NCBI RefSeq assembly: GCF_018383585.1
Contig: NZ_JAHAMK010000015.1
Location: 41,155-105,154 of the forward strand
Reading direction: 5' to 3'
Origin: Microvirga sp. 3-52
GTDB taxonomy: Bacteria; Pseudomonadota; Alphaproteobacteria; Rhizobiales; Beijerinckiaceae
Length of the DNA: 64,000 nt
A program made the translations under genes and the position numbers. Below are positions 11,179 to 21,278 of this stretch, piece after piece. Each line of letters begins with the position of its first letter. Positions within the stretch are counted from its first letter, which is position 1. The notes beneath the pieces were generated by a model. That model was given only the letters and a program-made list of their open reading frames with translations. It did no database searches and was not told the origin of the DNA.

Positions 11179-11793
11179 ATGTCTCATATCATTTCCAGCA
11201 TCACGGAACTTGAAGCCCTTTACGGCGAGATCAGCAAAGGCTCGCTCCTGAAGGAGACGGATCGGGTCGTGCCCGAATACCGGGCCTTCATCGAGGCCGC
11301 GCCGTTCGTGGCGCTGGCGACGCGGGGGCCGGAGGGACTCGACTGCTCGCCCCGCGGCGATGGGCCGGGCTTCGTGCGGGTGCAGGACGAGAAAACCCTG
11401 CTGCTGCCGGACCGTCGCGGCAACAACCGCATCGATTCCCTGCGCAACATCGTGCGCGATCCGAGCGCGGCCCTGCTGTTCCTGATTCCGGGCATCGGCG
11501 AGACCCTGCGCGTCAATGGGCGTGCGGTGATCTCGGTCGAACCGTCCCTGCTCGAAAGCTTCGCCATCGACGGCAAGGCGCCGAAATCGGTCATCGCGAT
11601 CACGGTCGAGACCGTCTTTTTTCAGTGTGCCCGCGCCATCCTGCGCTCGGAGCTGTGGAATCCGAAGAAGCATGTGGCGCGCGGCTCTTTGCCGAGCCCC
11701 GGCCAGATCCTCGCGGCCTTGTCGAACGACCAGGTCGGCGGCGAGGCCTATGACAGGGAGTTGCCGGAGAGGCAGCGTATGACCCTCTACTGA
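11179..11793 (+). CDS. Pyridoxamine 5'-phosphate oxidase-family FMN protein (DR_2398-like)
   Basis: 204 residues starting MSHIISSITELEALYG. The split-barrel flavin fold is suggested by FVALATRGPEGLDCSPRGDGPGFV (about 44-67), LLLPDRRGNNRIDSLRNI (about 75-92) and a C-terminal FFQCARAILRSELWNP segment, typical of the PPOX-class family that includes DR_2398. The frame is open 50 codons upstream, but the start at 11179 matches the family and leaves a promoter gap to the divergent cyclase gene. The substrate is unknown. Confidence 0.85.
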   Translation: MSHIISSITELEALYGEISKGSLLKETDRVVPEYRAFIEAAPFVALATRGPEGLDCSPRGDGPGFVRVQDEKTLLLPDRRGNNRIDSLRNIVRDPSAALLFLIPGIGETLRVNGRAVISVEPSLLESFAIDGKAPKSVIAITVETVFFQCARAILRSELWNPKKHVARGSLPSPGQILAALSNDQVGGEAYDRELPERQRMTLY

Positions 11794-11873
11794 AGCCGAC
11801 GCTCTTGACCTGAAGTCCCCTGCCCCCGAAAAGGCAGATCTCACCTGTTCTGGAAAACGCACAAGGACATTCC

Positions 11874-12224
11874 ATGACGATCCAACGCATCAAGCCCGGC
11901 CCCCGCATGAGCGGCGCCGTCGTTCACGGCAATACCGTCTATCTCGCCGGCCAGGTCGCCAGCCAGAGCGCCGGGCAGAGCGTCACCGAGCAGACGAAGG
12001 AAATCCTCGCGATCATCGACAGCCTGCTGACTGAAGCCGGCACCGACAAGTCGAAGATCCTGATGGCCAATATCTGGCTCACCGACATGAGCACGTTCCA
12101 GGAGATGAACGCGGTGTGGGACGCCTGGGTCTCGGCCGGCAACGCGCCTGCCCGCGCCACCGTCGAGGCGAAGCTCGCGGCTCCGGCCTTCAAGGTCGAG
12201 ATCGCCGTCATCGCGGCGAAGTAA
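11874..12224 (+). CDS. RidA family protein (enamine/imine deaminase type)
   Basis: A 116-residue YjgF/YER057c/UK114 fold protein. Members hydrolyse reactive enamine or imine intermediates. Visible motifs are GNTVYLAGQVA near 20-30, NIWLTDMSTFQEMNAVWDAWV near 64-85, and APARATVEAKLAAP near 90-104, which contains the Arg that binds the substrate carboxylate in true RidA. It lies 80 bases after the FMN protein on the same strand, so a two-gene unit is possible. A strong hairpin terminates it. Confidence 0.9.
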   Translation: MTIQRIKPGPRMSGAVVHGNTVYLAGQVASQSAGQSVTEQTKEILAIIDSLLTEAGTDKSKILMANIWLTDMSTFQEMNAVWDAWVSAGNAPARATVEAKLAAPAFKVEIAVIAAK

Positions 12225-12251
12225 GATCGCGAGAACGCAAGGTTCCAAAAA

Positions 12252-12275
12252 GAAGCGGGCCCAGGGGCCCGCTTC
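12252..12275. terminator. Bidirectional terminator between ridA-type and BA14K genes
   Basis: GAAGCGGGCCC (12252-12262) and GGGCCCGCTTC (12265-12275) form an 11-bp stem. On the minus strand it is followed by TTTTTGG, a good T-run for the BA14K gene; on the plus strand the tail is weaker. Confidence 0.8.
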
Positions 12276-12297
12276 GTTCATTCAAGCGTCGATTCCA

Positions 12298-12780
12298 TTA
12301 CGGGCAGGGATGGCGCCGGCCATCGTAGCCGAGATAGGTGCCCGAAGCCGGGTCGTAGGACTTGAAGCGCTGGGCGCAGTAGGCGTTGCCGCCATAGGCT
12401 GGAGCGGCCTGCGACTGGGCGATGGCGCCGCCGATGATGGCGCCGGTGGCAAGACCGATCGCACCCGCTGCAGCGGCCGAGCCATAATCGCGCCGGTAGT
12501 AGCGCGGTCCATAGTAGCCATAACGTGAACCATAATAGCGGCGCGGACCGCCATAGCCGTAGCGATTGCCGCGGTAACGCCCGCGATCCACGTACCGGGC
12601 ACCTCCGCCGCGGTAATGGCGGCGATACTGAACGTAATCGGACTGAACCTCGCCCTTCTTCAGGGCCGCAACGAGTTCATTCACCGGCGCCGTCTGCGCC
12701 TCGGCGGCAGAGGCCGGAGCGGCAAGGCCAAGGGTACCGAGGGCTGCCGTGGCGATGGCAGCCATGACAAACTTACGCAT
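12298..12780 (-). CDS. BA14K family secreted protein
   Basis: 160 residues with a clear signal peptide (MRKFVMAAIATAALGTLGLAAPASA). A Tyr/Arg/Gly-rich low-complexity stretch follows (about 50-95), then a short hydrophobic segment and the C-terminal BA14K signature YCAQRFKSYDPASGTYLGYDG (about 133-153). The Brucella BA14K protein is an immunoreactive lectin-like protein; function here is unknown. The family is largely restricted to Rhizobiales, which supports the taxonomic placement. Stand-alone gene with its own terminator. Confidence 0.9.
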   Translation of the reverse strand: MRKFVMAAIATAALGTLGLAAPASAAEAQTAPVNELVAALKKGEVQSDYVQYRRHYRGGGARYVDRGRYRGNRYGYGGPRRYYGSRYGYYGPRYYRRDYGSAAAAGAIGLATGAIIGGAIAQSQAAPAYGGNAYCAQRFKSYDPASGTYLGYDGRRHPCP

Positions 12781-12853
12781 GAGCTAACTCCTTCAATCGT
12801 GGGGGGCGAACGCGGGAAACCCGCGGGTCGTTCCGCTTTTGAAGAATTTCGCT

Positions 12854-13624
12854 CTACCTCTCGCGGGAACGTGAGGATTGATGATCCTGCGCCACACTGT
12901 CAGTCTTCAAGGAAGCCGCCCGCCTGCCCTCCACCCGCCCCTGCCCTGTCGGGCAGAGATCGAGTACCGCGCAACGCTCACACGCGGGGCTCTTGAAGAA
13001 GCAGCAGCGCTGGCCGTGCAGCATCATGACCTCATGGTGGTCATAGACCTGTTGTGCGTCCCACTCCTCGGGCAGCAGGGCGGCGAGCGCCGCGTGGGAC
13101 GGCCCAACCGCTGTCGATTGTGGAATGAGGCCGGTGCGCTGCGCGACCCGATGATGATGGCTGTCGACGGGAAGAGCCGCCTTGCGCAGCATCGAGAACG
13201 ACAGCACCGCCGCGCTGGTCTTCGGCCCGATTCCCGGAATGCTCTCGAGCCACGCCCTCGCCTCCGCGACCGGCATGGCATCGAGAAAATCGAGCGAGAG
13301 GCTGCCATGCCGCTCCTCGATAGCGTGCAGCACCGCTTGCAGGCGTGGTGCCTTCTGCTCCGGCCAGGTCACGCCCTGGATCGCCTCCTCGACGTCCTCC
13401 GTCGGCGCGTTCATCATCGCGCACCAATCGGCATAGCGGGCCTTGAGCGCCTTGAAGGCGCGGCCCGAATCCGCGTTGCGGGTGCGATGGGACAGCAGCG
13501 ACGAGATCAGCTCGCTCAACGGATCGAGGGCATGGAAATAGGGAATCGGGCAGCCATAGACCTCGCAGAGGCGCTGGTGGATGATCAGCGCCTTCGCTTT
13601 CAGATCCTGCAGGTCCGGATTCAT
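12854..13624 (-). CDS. Endonuclease III-like HhH-GPD DNA repair protein
   Basis: 256 residues from the ATG at 13624; a GTG at 13660 would run into the upstream repeat. A helix-hairpin-helix motif SIPGIGPKTSAAVLSF lies at 128-143 with Lys135 and Asp154, the expected catalytic pair of bifunctional endonuclease III enzymes. A Cys208-x6-Cys215-x2-Cys218-x5-Cys224 motif should hold a [4Fe-4S] cluster. The family excises oxidised pyrimidines and nicks abasic sites. It is divergent enough from typical Nth (for example the IPYFHALDPLSELISSLLSHRTRN segment) that I leave the symbol blank; a second nth elsewhere is likely. Confidence 0.88.
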   Translation of the reverse strand: MNPDLQDLKAKALIIHQRLCEVYGCPIPYFHALDPLSELISSLLSHRTRNADSGRAFKALKARYADWCAMMNAPTEDVEEAIQGVTWPEQKAPRLQAVLHAIEERHGSLSLDFLDAMPVAEARAWLESIPGIGPKTSAAVLSFSMLRKAALPVDSHHHRVAQRTGLIPQSTAVGPSHAALAALLPEEWDAQQVYDHHEVMMLHGQRCCFFKSPACERCAVLDLCPTGQGRVEGRRAASLKTDSVAQDHQSSRSRER

Positions 13625-13665
13625 CCCGGTGCAAGTCGCGAATCGGGAAAGTGGTTCCACATTCC

Positions 13666-13755
13666 CGTCATCACCGGCCTTGCGCCGGTGATCCGGATTC
13701 GCAAAGCGCGGCGCTTCACATCACCGGGAGGGCCGGGACAGGCCCGGCCATGACG
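13666..13755. repeat. Two-hairpin intergenic repeat, full copy
   Basis: CGTCATCACCGG... hairpin followed by a ...GGCCGGGACAGGCCCGGCCATGACG hairpin, about 90 bp, filling most of the gap between the endonuclease III-like gene and hslU. Confidence 0.85.
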
Positions 13756-13770
13756 TCGTGCTTGTCCGCA

Positions 13771-15084
13771 TCATAGAATGAACCGGCTCAGATCCGTGTT
13801 CTTCGCCAGCGTCTCCACCTCGCCACGCACGTAAGATGCGTCGATGGTCACCGTCTCGCCCGAACGGTCCGGCGCCGTGAACGAGACATCGTCGAGCACC
13901 CGCTCCAGCACCGTCTGCAGGCGGCGGGCGCCGATGTTCTCGACCGAGTTGTTCACGTCGACAGCCACCTGCGCGAGCGCGTCGATGGCATCGTCCGTGA
14001 AGACCAGGCTCACGCCCTCGGTCTGCATCAGCGCCACGGATTGCTTGATCAGGCTCGCTTCGGTCTCCGTGAGGATGCGCTTGAAATCCTCCACCGTCAG
14101 CGGCGCGAGTTCGACGCGGATCGGCAACCGGCCCTGCAGTTCGGGCAGCAGGTCCGACGGCTTGGACACATGGAAGGCGCCGGACGCGATGAAGAGGATG
14201 TGATCGGTCTTCACCGGTCCGTATTTCGTCGACACGGTGGTGCCTTCGATCAGTGGCAGCAGATCGCGCTGCACGCCCTCGCGGGACACGTCGGCTCCGC
14301 CGCGGCTTTCTCGGGCGCAGATCTTGTCGATCTCGTCGAGGAACACGATGCCGTTGTTCTCCACTTGGCGCAGCGCCTCCTGCACGATGGCGTCCTGATC
14401 GAGCAGCTTGTCGGCCTCCTCCGTCACGAGCGGGTCATAGGCCTCGCGCACGGTGGTGCGGCGCGTTTTCGCCCGTCCTCCGCCGAAGGCCTTGCCGAAC
14501 ATGTCGGAGAGATTGATCGCGCCCACCGATGCGCCGGGCATGCCGGGGATATCGAACATCGGCATCCCCTGCCCTCCGCCCGATTGCAGCTCGACTTCGA
14601 TCTCCTTGTCGTCGAGTTCGTTGGCACGCAGCTTGCGGCGGAAGGAATCGCGGGTTGCCGCGCTGGACGTGGAGCCGACGAGCGCATCGAGCACGCGCTC
14701 CTCCGCCGCCACATGCGCCTTGGCCTGAACCTGACGGCGGCGTTCGTCCTTCACGAGGCCGATGCCAATCTCCACGAGATCGCGCACGATCTGCTCCACG
14801 TCGCGACCGACATAGCCGACCTCCGTGAACTTGGTCGCCTCGATCTTGATGAACGGCGCACCCGCGAGCTTGGCGAGGCGCCGCGAGATCTCGGTCTTGC
14901 CGCAGCCGGTCGGGCCGATCATCAGAATGTTCTTCGGCGCGACTTCCTCACGTAAGCTACCTTCGAGCTGTTGCCGGCGCCAGCGGTTGCGCAACGCGAT
15001 GGCGACCGCACGCTTGGCGTCGTTCTGGCCGACGATGTAGCGGTCGAGTTCGGAAACGATTTCGCGGGGAGAAAACGTGGTCAT
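13771..15084 (-). CDS. hslU: ATP-dependent protease ATPase subunit HslU
   Basis: HslU is the AAA+ unfoldase that feeds substrates to the HslV peptidase. The 437-residue product contains Walker A GPTGCGKT at 57-64, the [16 protein letters not shown] pore-loop region near 90, an intermediate domain about 110-230, Walker [10 protein letters not shown] near 250, and the C-terminal SRFIL tail that docks into HslV. Its ATG overlaps the hslV stop by four bases (ATGA), so the pair is translationally coupled in the order hslV-hslU. Confidence 0.98.
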   Translation of the reverse strand: MTTFSPREIVSELDRYIVGQNDAKRAVAIALRNRWRRQQLEGSLREEVAPKNILMIGPTGCGKTEISRRLAKLAGAPFIKIEATKFTEVGYVGRDVEQIVRDLVEIGIGLVKDERRRQVQAKAHVAAEERVLDALVGSTSSAATRDSFRRKLRANELDDKEIEVELQSGGGQGMPMFDIPGMPGASVGAINLSDMFGKAFGGGRAKTRRTTVREAYDPLVTEEADKLLDQDAIVQEALRQVENNGIVFLDEIDKICARESRGGADVSREGVQRDLLPLIEGTTVSTKYGPVKTDHILFIASGAFHVSKPSDLLPELQGRLPIRVELAPLTVEDFKRILTETEASLIKQSVALMQTEGVSLVFTDDAIDALAQVAVDVNNSVENIGARRLQTVLERVLDDVSFTAPDRSGETVTIDASYVRGEVETLAKNTDLSRFIL

Positions 15085-15635
15085 TCGATGTCCAAAGTCT
15101 CAATGACAATATTCGAGTTGGTGTAGACGCAGATCTCTGCCGCGATGGCGAGGGACCGGCGCACGATGGCTTCCGCATCCATCTCGGCATCGGCCAGGGC
15201 GCGTGCGGCAGCCAAGGCATAATTGCCGCCGGAGCCGATGGCCATGATGCCGTTTTCGGGCTCCAGCACGTCACCGGCGCCGGAGAGCAGCAGGCCCACC
15301 TCCTTGTCGGCGACGAGCATCATCGCCTCCAGGCGGCGCAGGTACCGGTCGGTACGCCAGTCCTTGGTAAGCTCGACGCAGGCCCGGGTGAGCTGCCCGG
15401 GATATTGCTCGAGCTTGGCCTCGAGGCGCTCGAACAGGGTGAAGGCATCGGCCGTGGAGCCGGCAAAGCCGCCGATCACGCCGCCCTTGGCGAGGCGGCG
15501 GACTTTTCGCGCGTTGCCCTTGACGACGGTCTGGCCGAGGCTGACCTGACCATCGCCGCCGATGACGACGCGGCCGCCTTTGCGGACCATGAGGATCGTA
15601 GTGGCATGCATGCGGGGGGTAGCGTCTTCGGACAC
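15081..15635 (-). CDS. hslV: ATP-dependent protease proteolytic subunit HslV
   Basis: HslV is the threonine peptidase of the HslUV complex. The product has a short propeptide ending MHA before the mature [10 protein letters not shown], placing the catalytic Thr at residue 12. [22 protein letters not shown] and [14 protein letters not shown] are conserved. I prefer the GTG at 15635 because GGAG lies ten bases upstream; a TTG at 15644 is the alternative and would leave only two bases of spacing. A heat-shock-like promoter candidate lies just upstream. Confidence 0.95.
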   Translation of the reverse strand: MSEDATPRMHATTILMVRKGGRVVIGGDGQVSLGQTVVKGNARKVRRLAKGGVIGGFAGSTADAFTLFERLEAKLEQYPGQLTRACVELTKDWRTDRYLRRLEAMMLVADKEVGLLLSGAGDVLEPENGIMAIGSGGNYALAAARALADAEMDAEAIVRRSLAIAAEICVYTNSNIVIETLDIE

Positions 15636-15663
15636 GAGGGTCAAACTCCGGCGGGCGGGCAGA

Positions 15664-15690
15664 ATCGGGGGCGGTCAGGGCCGTTTCAAG
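15664..15690 (-). promoter_or_regulatory. Candidate RpoH-type (heat-shock) promoter for hslVU
   Basis: On the minus strand CTTGAAA (15690-15684) is followed after 12 bases by CCCCCGAT (15671-15664), close to the enterobacterial sigma-32 pattern. hslVU is heat-shock controlled in many proteobacteria. The predicted leader is only about 20 bases long; no experiment supports it here. Confidence 0.35.
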
Positions 15691-15787
15691 GCCTGACTTA
15701 ATCACTGATCGGCCAAAAGCAACGCGGGTGGTATTTCTCGCCGTGGCTTGCTAGAAGGCCCGGTCTCTTGTTCCGCAAAGGATTTTG

Positions 15788-16378
15788 ATGATGCGCTCCG
15801 CGAGCGTCAGCCGTCGCACCGCCGAGACCGATGTCGCCCTGTCGATTGCCCTGGACGGCACCGGCAAGGCCGAGATCTCCACGGGGGTCGGCTTCCTCGA
15901 CCATATGCTCGAACTGTTTGCCCGACACGGTCTCTTCGACCTCACCGTGAAGGTGACCGGCGACCTGCATGTGGACCAGCATCATACGACCGAGGATACC
16001 GGGATCGCGCTCGGGCAGGCCATCCTGCAGGCGCTTGGCGATAAAAAGGGCATCTCGCGCTATGCGGACATCCATTGTCCGATGGACGAGACCTTGACGC
16101 GCGTCGCCCTCGACATATCGGGCCGCCCCTTCCTGGTGTTCCGGACCACCTTCCCGACGGAGAAGATCGGCGTTTTCGACACCGAACTGGTGCGCGAGTT
16201 CCATCAGGCGTTTGCCATCAATGCGGGCCTGACCCTGCACGTGGAAACGCTCTACGGCGAGAACAGCCACCATATTGCCGAGAGCTGCTTCAAGGGCTTG
16301 GCACGGGCCTTGCGTCAGGCGGTGGCACTGGACCCGGGGGAAGAGGGCCGCATTCCCTCCACCAAGGGTACGCTCTAA
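15788..16378 (+). CDS. hisB: Imidazoleglycerol-phosphate dehydratase
   Basis: HisB removes water from imidazole glycerol phosphate in histidine synthesis. The 196-residue product carries the metal-binding motifs [13 protein letters not shown] near 37-49, [14 protein letters not shown] near 62-75 and, in the second repeat, [13 protein letters not shown] near 157-169. AAAGGA ends five bases before the ATG at 15788; an ATG one codon later is also possible. It is divergent from hslVU and opens the his cluster. The enzyme is monofunctional, without the phosphatase domain of the enterobacterial HisB. Confidence 0.97.
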   Translation: MMRSASVSRRTAETDVALSIALDGTGKAEISTGVGFLDHMLELFARHGLFDLTVKVTGDLHVDQHHTTEDTGIALGQAILQALGDKKGISRYADIHCPMDETLTRVALDISGRPFLVFRTTFPTEKIGVFDTELVREFHQAFAINAGLTLHVETLYGENSHHIAESCFKGLARALRQAVALDPGEEGRIPSTKGTL

Positions 16379-16450
16379 ATCCGTTCAAGAAGCCTTGTCC
16401 GGCGGGTACGCCAGCGTCACCTCATCGGTAAGGTCCGAGGAAACGTCGCC

Positions 16451-16942
16451 ATGACCACCTATACCCTGCACCTCCCGCGCGATGCGCGGCCGGGTGACCC
16501 GAGCGCTTTGGATGAATCCGAGCTCGTGAAGGACGCCTTCTCCTGGGGAGCCTTCTTCTTCACCTTCCTGTGGTTCTTCTTTCACCGGCTGTGGCTTGCG
16601 GGCTTTGCCGTTCTGATCCTCGTTTTCGCCTTCGGCGGCATCCTGGCCGTACTCGACGTGCATCCGCTCGCCGGCACCGTGGCTCAGCTTCTGCTGCAGA
16701 GCCTGATCGGCCTTGAGGCCAACAGCCTGCGGCGCTGGACGCTCGCGCGCCATGGCCGCCCGGCGGTCGATGCAGTGGCGGGTGCCGACCAGGACGAGGC
16801 GGAGGCCAAGGCCTTTGCCCGCTGGCTCGAGGCCAGGCCGCCCTCCCTGCCCCGCAACCCGGCGCCCTCAGGCGTCCTGCCCATCCCACGAAGGTCCGAG
16901 CCGGTGATCGGTCTCTTCCCCGATGCGGAGCGTCCCCGGTGA
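16451..16942 (+). CDS. DUF2628 membrane protein
   Basis: 163 residues. The N-terminal half resembles DUF2628: [25 protein letters not shown] (about 24-48), then hydrophobic spans around 33-70. A short polar C-terminal tail follows, containing a Glu/Ala-rich stretch. Function is unknown. The gene is inserted between hisB and hisH and its stop overlaps the hisH GTG (GTGA), so it is translated as part of the histidine operon. I know this arrangement from other Rhizobiales but no role in histidine synthesis. Confidence 0.8.
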   Translation: MTTYTLHLPRDARPGDPSALDESELVKDAFSWGAFFFTFLWFFFHRLWLAGFAVLILVFAFGGILAVLDVHPLAGTVAQLLLQSLIGLEANSLRRWTLARHGRPAVDAVAGADQDEAEAKAFARWLEARPPSLPRNPAPSGVLPIPRRSEPVIGLFPDAERPR

Positions 16943-17589
16943 GCGTCGTCATCATCGATTACGGGTCCGGCAACCTGCACTCCGCCGCCAAGGCCTTCGA
17001 GCGGGCGGCCCGGGAGGCGGAGCTCGACCTTGCCATCTCGGTCTCGTCCGACCCGACCCTCGTCGCCACGGCCGACCGGATCGTGCTGCCGGGCGTCGGC
17101 GCCTTCGCCGATTGCCGCCGCGGCCTCGATTCCGTGCACGGCATGGTGGAAGTGCTGCAGCGGCGCGTCCACGAGGACAAGCGTCCGTTCTTCGGCATCT
17201 GCGTCGGCATGCAGCTCATGGCCACACGGGGTCTCGAGCACACCACGAGCTACGGCCTCGACTGGATCCACGGCGACGTAAAGCCCATCCAGCCGAGCGA
17301 TCCTCACCTGAAGATCCCCCATATGGGCTGGAATACGCTGACCCAGGTCAAGCCGCATCCATTGCTCGACGGCATCCCGACCGGGCCGGACGGATTGCAC
17401 GCCTATTTCGTGCATTCCTATGCGCTCTCCCCGACAGATCCGGCCAACGTGGTCGCCACTGCCGATTACGGCGGCCCGGTCACGGCTATCGTCGGACGGG
17501 ACAATCTCGTCGGCACCCAGTTTCATCCGGAAAAGAGCCAGGCGCTCGGCCTCAAGCTCATCGCCAATTTTTTGAGGTGGCGCCCGTGA
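16939..17589 (+). CDS. hisH: Imidazole glycerol phosphate synthase, glutaminase subunit HisH
   Basis: HisH hydrolyses glutamine and passes ammonia to HisF. The 216-residue class I amidotransferase has the nucleophile Cys88 in [11 protein letters not shown], and His196 with Glu198 in the C-terminal QFHPEKS motif, completing the catalytic triad. The start is GTG, overlapping the DUF2628 stop by four bases; its own stop overlaps the hisA GTG by four bases. Confidence 0.96.
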   Translation: MSVVIIDYGSGNLHSAAKAFERAAREAELDLAISVSSDPTLVATADRIVLPGVGAFADCRRGLDSVHGMVEVLQRRVHEDKRPFFGICVGMQLMATRGLEHTTSYGLDWIHGDVKPIQPSDPHLKIPHMGWNTLTQVKPHPLLDGIPTGPDGLHAYFVHSYALSPTDPANVVATADYGGPVTAIVGRDNLVGTQFHPEKSQALGLKLIANFLRWRP

Positions 17590-18329
17590 TCCTTTATCCT
17601 GCCATCGATCTCAAAGAGGGCCGCTGCGTCCGCCTTGTCCAGGGCGACATGGACCAGGCCACCGTATTCAACGACGACCCGGCCGACCAGGCCGCCACCT
17701 TCGAGGCTCAGGGCTTCGAGTGGCTGCACGTGGTCGATCTCGACGGCGCCTTCGCCGGCAAGCCGATGAATGCGGCGGCCGTCGAGGAAATCTTGAAGCG
17801 GGTGAAAATTCCCGTGCAGCTCGGCGGCGGCATCCGCGACATGAAGACCGTGGAGGGCTGGCTCGGGAAGGGCGTGTCCCGGGTGATCATCGGCACGGCC
17901 GCCGTGCGCGATCCCGCCTTCGTGCGGGAGGCCGCCCGCCTCCATCCGGGCAAGATCGCGGTCGGCATCGACGCCAAGGACGGGCTGGTCGCCGTCGAGG
18001 GCTGGGCCCAGACCTCGACCCTGTCGGCGGAAGAGCTCGGCCGCCGGTTCGAGGATGCGGGCGTCGCCGCCATCATCTACACCGACATCGCCCGCGACGG
18101 CATTCTCAAAGGCCTCAACTTCCCGATGACCTTGGGGCTCGCCCGCGCCGTTTCGATCCCGGTCATCGCCTCGGGAGGCCTTGCCTCCATGGCCGATATC
18201 GAGCGCCTGACCCAACCCGATTGCGCCGTCCTCGACGGCGCCATCTCCGGCCGTGCCCTCTATGACGGACGCATCGATCCGGAAGAAGCGCTGGCGCTGC
18301 TCCGCTCCGTGCGCAAGGAACCTGCCTGA
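17586..18329 (+). CDS. hisA: Phosphoribosylformimino-AICAR-P isomerase HisA
   Basis: HisA is a (beta/alpha)8 isomerase converting ProFAR to PRFAR. The 247-residue product from GTG 17586 begins [17 protein letters not shown] with the first catalytic Asp in AIDL. The second Asp lies in [13 protein letters not shown] near residue 160. QLGGGIRD and IASGGLAS are the phosphate-binding loops. The frame runs open far upstream, but coupling with hisH (GTGA overlap) and family length fix the start. hisF begins at the last base of its stop codon. Confidence 0.96.
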   Translation: MILYPAIDLKEGRCVRLVQGDMDQATVFNDDPADQAATFEAQGFEWLHVVDLDGAFAGKPMNAAAVEEILKRVKIPVQLGGGIRDMKTVEGWLGKGVSRVIIGTAAVRDPAFVREAARLHPGKIAVGIDAKDGLVAVEGWAQTSTLSAEELGRRFEDAGVAAIIYTDIARDGILKGLNFPMTLGLARAVSIPVIASGGLASMADIERLTQPDCAVLDGAISGRALYDGRIDPEEALALLRSVRKEPA

Positions 18330-19150
18330 TGCTCAAAGTGCGTCTCATTCCCTGCCTGGATGTGAAGGACGGGCGCGTCGTGAAGGGCGTGCAGTTCGTC
18401 GACCTCGTCGATGCGGGCGATCCGGTGGAAGCTGCGAAGGCCTACGATGCCGCCGGGGCCGACGAGCTGTGCTTTCTCGACATCACCGCGAGCCACGAGG
18501 CGAGGGGGATTCTGCTCGACGTGGTGCAGCGTACGGCGGAGGCCTGCTTCATGCCGCTCACCGTCGGCGGCGGCGTCCGCACGGTGGAGGATATCCGCAG
18601 GCTCCTGCTCGCCGGGGCCGACAAGGTCTCGATCAACACCGCCGCGGTGAAGAACCCGGATTTCGTGCGCGAGGCTTCCGAAAAATTCGGCAACCAATGC
18701 ATCGTCGTCGCCATCGACGCCAAGAAGGTCTCGGCGACAAGTGAAGAGCCGCGCTGGGAGATCTTCACCCATGGCGGGCGCAATGCCACCGGCCTCGACG
18801 CCATCGCGTTCGCCAGGCAGGTGGCGGAACGCGGGGCAGGGGAGCTTCTGGTCACCTCCATGGACCGGGACGGCACCAAGGGCGGCTATGACCTCGCCCT
18901 CGTGCGCGCCATCGCAGATGCGGTCTCCGTGCCGGTCATCGCGTCCGGCGGCGTCGGCAATCTCGACCACCTGGTCGACGGCGTCGAGAAGGGCCATGCC
19001 AGCGCCGTGCTCGCCGCCTCGATCTTCCACTTCGGCACGCACACGATCGGCGAGGCCAAGGGCTACATGGCCGACAAGGGCCTGAAGATGCGGCTCGACG
19101 AGCCGGCGCAGAATGCTTCGGCCCGAGCAACGGGCATGACCTTGTCGTAG
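18329..19150 (+). CDS. hisF: Imidazole glycerol phosphate synthase, cyclase subunit HisF
   Basis: HisF closes the imidazole ring using ammonia from HisH, giving IGP and AICAR. The 273-residue barrel protein shows [19 protein letters not shown] with catalytic Asp11, the [12 protein letters not shown] loop, and [15 protein letters not shown] with the second catalytic Asp. It shares one base with the hisA stop (TGATG). The C-terminal extension after about residue 255 is slightly longer than in E. coli. Confidence 0.97.
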   Translation: MLKVRLIPCLDVKDGRVVKGVQFVDLVDAGDPVEAAKAYDAAGADELCFLDITASHEARGILLDVVQRTAEACFMPLTVGGGVRTVEDIRRLLLAGADKVSINTAAVKNPDFVREASEKFGNQCIVVAIDAKKVSATSEEPRWEIFTHGGRNATGLDAIAFARQVAERGAGELLVTSMDRDGTKGGYDLALVRAIADAVSVPVIASGGVGNLDHLVDGVEKGHASAVLAASIFHFGTHTIGEAKGYMADKGLKMRLDEPAQNASARATGMTLS

Positions 19151-19201
19151 AAGCGTTGTTTCCGAACCCAAGGATGCATCAAACAAGAAAGCATCAGGAT
19201 A

Positions 19202-19951
19202 TTGACCGTTTCCAGTGACGAAGACCTCATCAAGCTGCAGGAAATCGGCAGGATCGTCGCCAATACCCTTGAGGCCATGGGTGCGGCGCTGGAATCGGGA
19301 ATGACGACCGCTGAACTCGACGCAATCGGCCGTCGACTTCTTGAGGAAGCCGGCGCCATACCTGGCCCCGAACTGGCTTACGGCTTCCCTGGCGCGACCT
19401 GCATCAGCGTGAATGAGCAGATCGCCCATGGTATTCCCGGATCTCGCAGGATCGAGGCGGGCGATCTCGTCAATATCGATATCTCGGCGGAAAAGAATGG
19501 GGTTTATGCCGATACCGGCGCTTCCTTTGCGGTGCCGCCGATCTCCAATGCCATCAGGCGCCTGTGCCGGGACGGGCGCCGCGCCATGTGGATCGGTTTG
19601 CGCCAGGTCGGCTCCAGCAGGCCGATGGCCGGAATCGGCGAAGCCATCGGAAAATTTGCGCAGAAGAACGGCTATACCCTCGTCCGCAACCTGGCGAGCC
19701 ATGGTATCGGCCATTCCCTGCATGAGGAGCCGAAGGAGATCGCCACCTGGCCCGACCGCTCGGAGCACCGGATCATGGAGGAGGGGCTCGTCTTCACCGT
19801 CGAGCCGTTCCTGTCCCTGGGGGCGGAATGGGCCGAGGACGGTGACGATTCCTGGACCCTGCTCAGCCAGCCTCGCGCGCTCACGGTCCAGTATGAACAC
19901 ACGGTCGTTGCAACCCGCAATGGCCCCCTCGTCTTGACCCTGCCGGGATGA
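19202..19951 (+). CDS. map: Type I methionyl aminopeptidase
   Basis: Removes N-terminal methionine from nascent proteins. The 249-residue pita-bread enzyme has all five metal ligands: Asp in VNIDIS and ADTG (near 97 and 108), His in [10 protein letters not shown] (near 172), Glu in FTVEPF (near 204) and Glu in VQYEHT (near 235). The start is TTG at 19202, chosen because no better in-frame codon precedes the conserved [13 protein letters not shown] segment; it is the least certain point. The gene is embedded between hisF and hisE, eight bases from hisE. A second map elsewhere is likely. Confidence 0.92.
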   Translation: MTVSSDEDLIKLQEIGRIVANTLEAMGAALESGMTTAELDAIGRRLLEEAGAIPGPELAYGFPGATCISVNEQIAHGIPGSRRIEAGDLVNIDISAEKNGVYADTGASFAVPPISNAIRRLCRDGRRAMWIGLRQVGSSRPMAGIGEAIGKFAQKNGYTLVRNLASHGIGHSLHEEPKEIATWPDRSEHRIMEEGLVFTVEPFLSLGAEWAEDGDDSWTLLSQPRALTVQYEHTVVATRNGPLVLTLPG

Positions 19952-19958
19952 TGCGATC

Positions 19959-20279
19959 ATGACCACGTTCACCCTCGACGACCTCGCCCGCATCGTGGCC
20001 GAACGCGCCGCAGCGCCGGCGACCGAATCCTATACGGCCAAGCTGATCGCGGGCGGGCCGGCCAAAGCGGCCAAGAAGCTGGGCGAGGAGGCGGTGGAAG
20101 CCGCCATCGCGGCCGTCGAGGGCGACCGGCGGAATCTCACGGCGGAAGTCGCGGACGTGCTGTATCATCTTTTGGTCGTGTTGCAGGGCGCGAACATTCC
20201 GCTAAGTGACGTCATGGCCGAACTGGAGCGCCGCACGGCGCAGTCGGGTCTTGCGGAGAAGGCCGCGCGCAAGACTTAA
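19959..20279 (+). CDS. hisE: Phosphoribosyl-ATP pyrophosphatase
   Basis: HisE hydrolyses PR-ATP to PR-AMP, the second step of histidine synthesis. The 106-residue all-alpha protein carries [14 protein letters not shown] (about 38-51) and [13 protein letters not shown] (about 66-78), the metal-binding helices of the MazG-like fold. It starts eight bases after map and lies 21 bases before coaA, closing the his cluster. Confidence 0.95.
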   Translation: MTTFTLDDLARIVAERAAAPATESYTAKLIAGGPAKAAKKLGEEAVEAAIAAVEGDRRNLTAEVADVLYHLLVVLQGANIPLSDVMAELERRTAQSGLAEKAARKT

Positions 20280-20300
20280 AAATGGAAAGAGGTGGTTCGC

Positions 20301-21278
20301 ATGGACCAGCCTAACCTGATGTCCACCGCCGAGGACGACGATGGCCTCTCGCCCTATCGCACCTTCTCGCGCGACGAATGGGCCAAGCTGCGGGCCGACG
20401 CGCCGATGACGCTGACCGCCGACGAGGTCATGCGGCTGCAATCCCTCAACGATCCGATCTCCATCGACGAGGTGGCGGCGATCTACCTGCCGCTCTCGCG
20501 CCTCCTGTCCCTCTACGTCGCGGCCACGCAAGGCCTGTTCAAGGCGACCCAGCGCTTCCTCCTCGCGGAGCATCAGGAGAAGGTGCCCTACATCATCGGC
20601 GTGGCGGGCTCGGTCGCGGTCGGCAAATCCACCACGGCCCGCGTGCTCAAGGCGCTTCTCGCCCGCTGGCCCAACACGCCGAAGGTCGACCTCGTCACCA
20701 CGGACGGCTTTCTCCTGCCCAATGCGGAGCTGACGCGGCTCGGGTTGATGGAGCGCAAGGGTTTTCCGGAGAGCTACGACACGGGAAAGCTCCTGCACTT
20801 CCTCGCCGACATCAAGGCCGGCAAGCGAAACGTGAAGGCGCCGCTCTATTCCCACCTGGTCTATGACGTGGTGCCCGGCGAGGAGACGACGGTCGACCGG
20901 CCGGACATCCTGATCGTCGAAGGGCTGAACGTGCTCCAGCCCGCGCGCATGCCCAAGGACGGCACGGCCATTCCCTTCGTGTCCGATTTCTTCGACTTCT
21001 CGGTCTATATCGACGCCGACGAGGAGGACCTGCACCGCTGGTACGTGAACCGGTTCCTGCGCCTGCGCCACACGGCCTTCCGTGATCCGCTGTCCTATTT
21101 CCGGCGTTATGCGGAACTCGCGGAGGCGGAGGCCATCGCCATCGCGGACGGGCTGTGGAACCGCATCAACCTGGTGAACCTGCAGGAAAACATCGTTCCG
21201 ACCCGCCAGCGGGCGAGCCTGATCCTGAAGAAGGGCCCGAGCCATCGGATCGAGACGGTGGCGCTGAGACGGCTCTGA
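20301..21278 (+). CDS. coaA: Type I pantothenate kinase
   Basis: Phosphorylates pantothenate, the first step of coenzyme A synthesis. The 325-residue product from ATG 20301 is preceded by AGAGG eight bases upstream; a GTG three codons earlier is less well placed. The P-loop [12 protein letters not shown] lies near 100-111, and [20 protein letters not shown] and the [10 protein letters not shown] segment are family-typical. The stop codon TGA forms the left edge of a degenerate palindromic repeat. coaE lies at 28977-29582. Confidence 0.96.
   Translation: MDQPNLMSTAEDDDGLSPYRTFSRDEWAKLRADAPMTLTADEVMRLQSLNDPISIDEVAAIYLPLSRLLSLYVAATQGLFKATQRFLLAEHQEKVPYIIGVAGSVAVGKSTTARVLKALLARWPNTPKVDLVTTDGFLLPNAELTRLGLMERKGFPESYDTGKLLHFLADIKAGKRNVKAPLYSHLVYDVVPGEETTVDRPDILIVEGLNVLQPARMPKDGTAIPFVSDFFDFSVYIDADEEDLHRWYVNRFLRLRHTAFRDPLSYFRRYAELAEAEAIAIADGLWNRINLVNLQENIVPTRQRASLILKKGPSHRIETVALRRL

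Noticed and set aside
16923..17585. Upstream extension of the hisA frame through hisH
   Set aside because: It overlaps hisH in another frame; hisA has a coupled GTG start and full family length from 17586.
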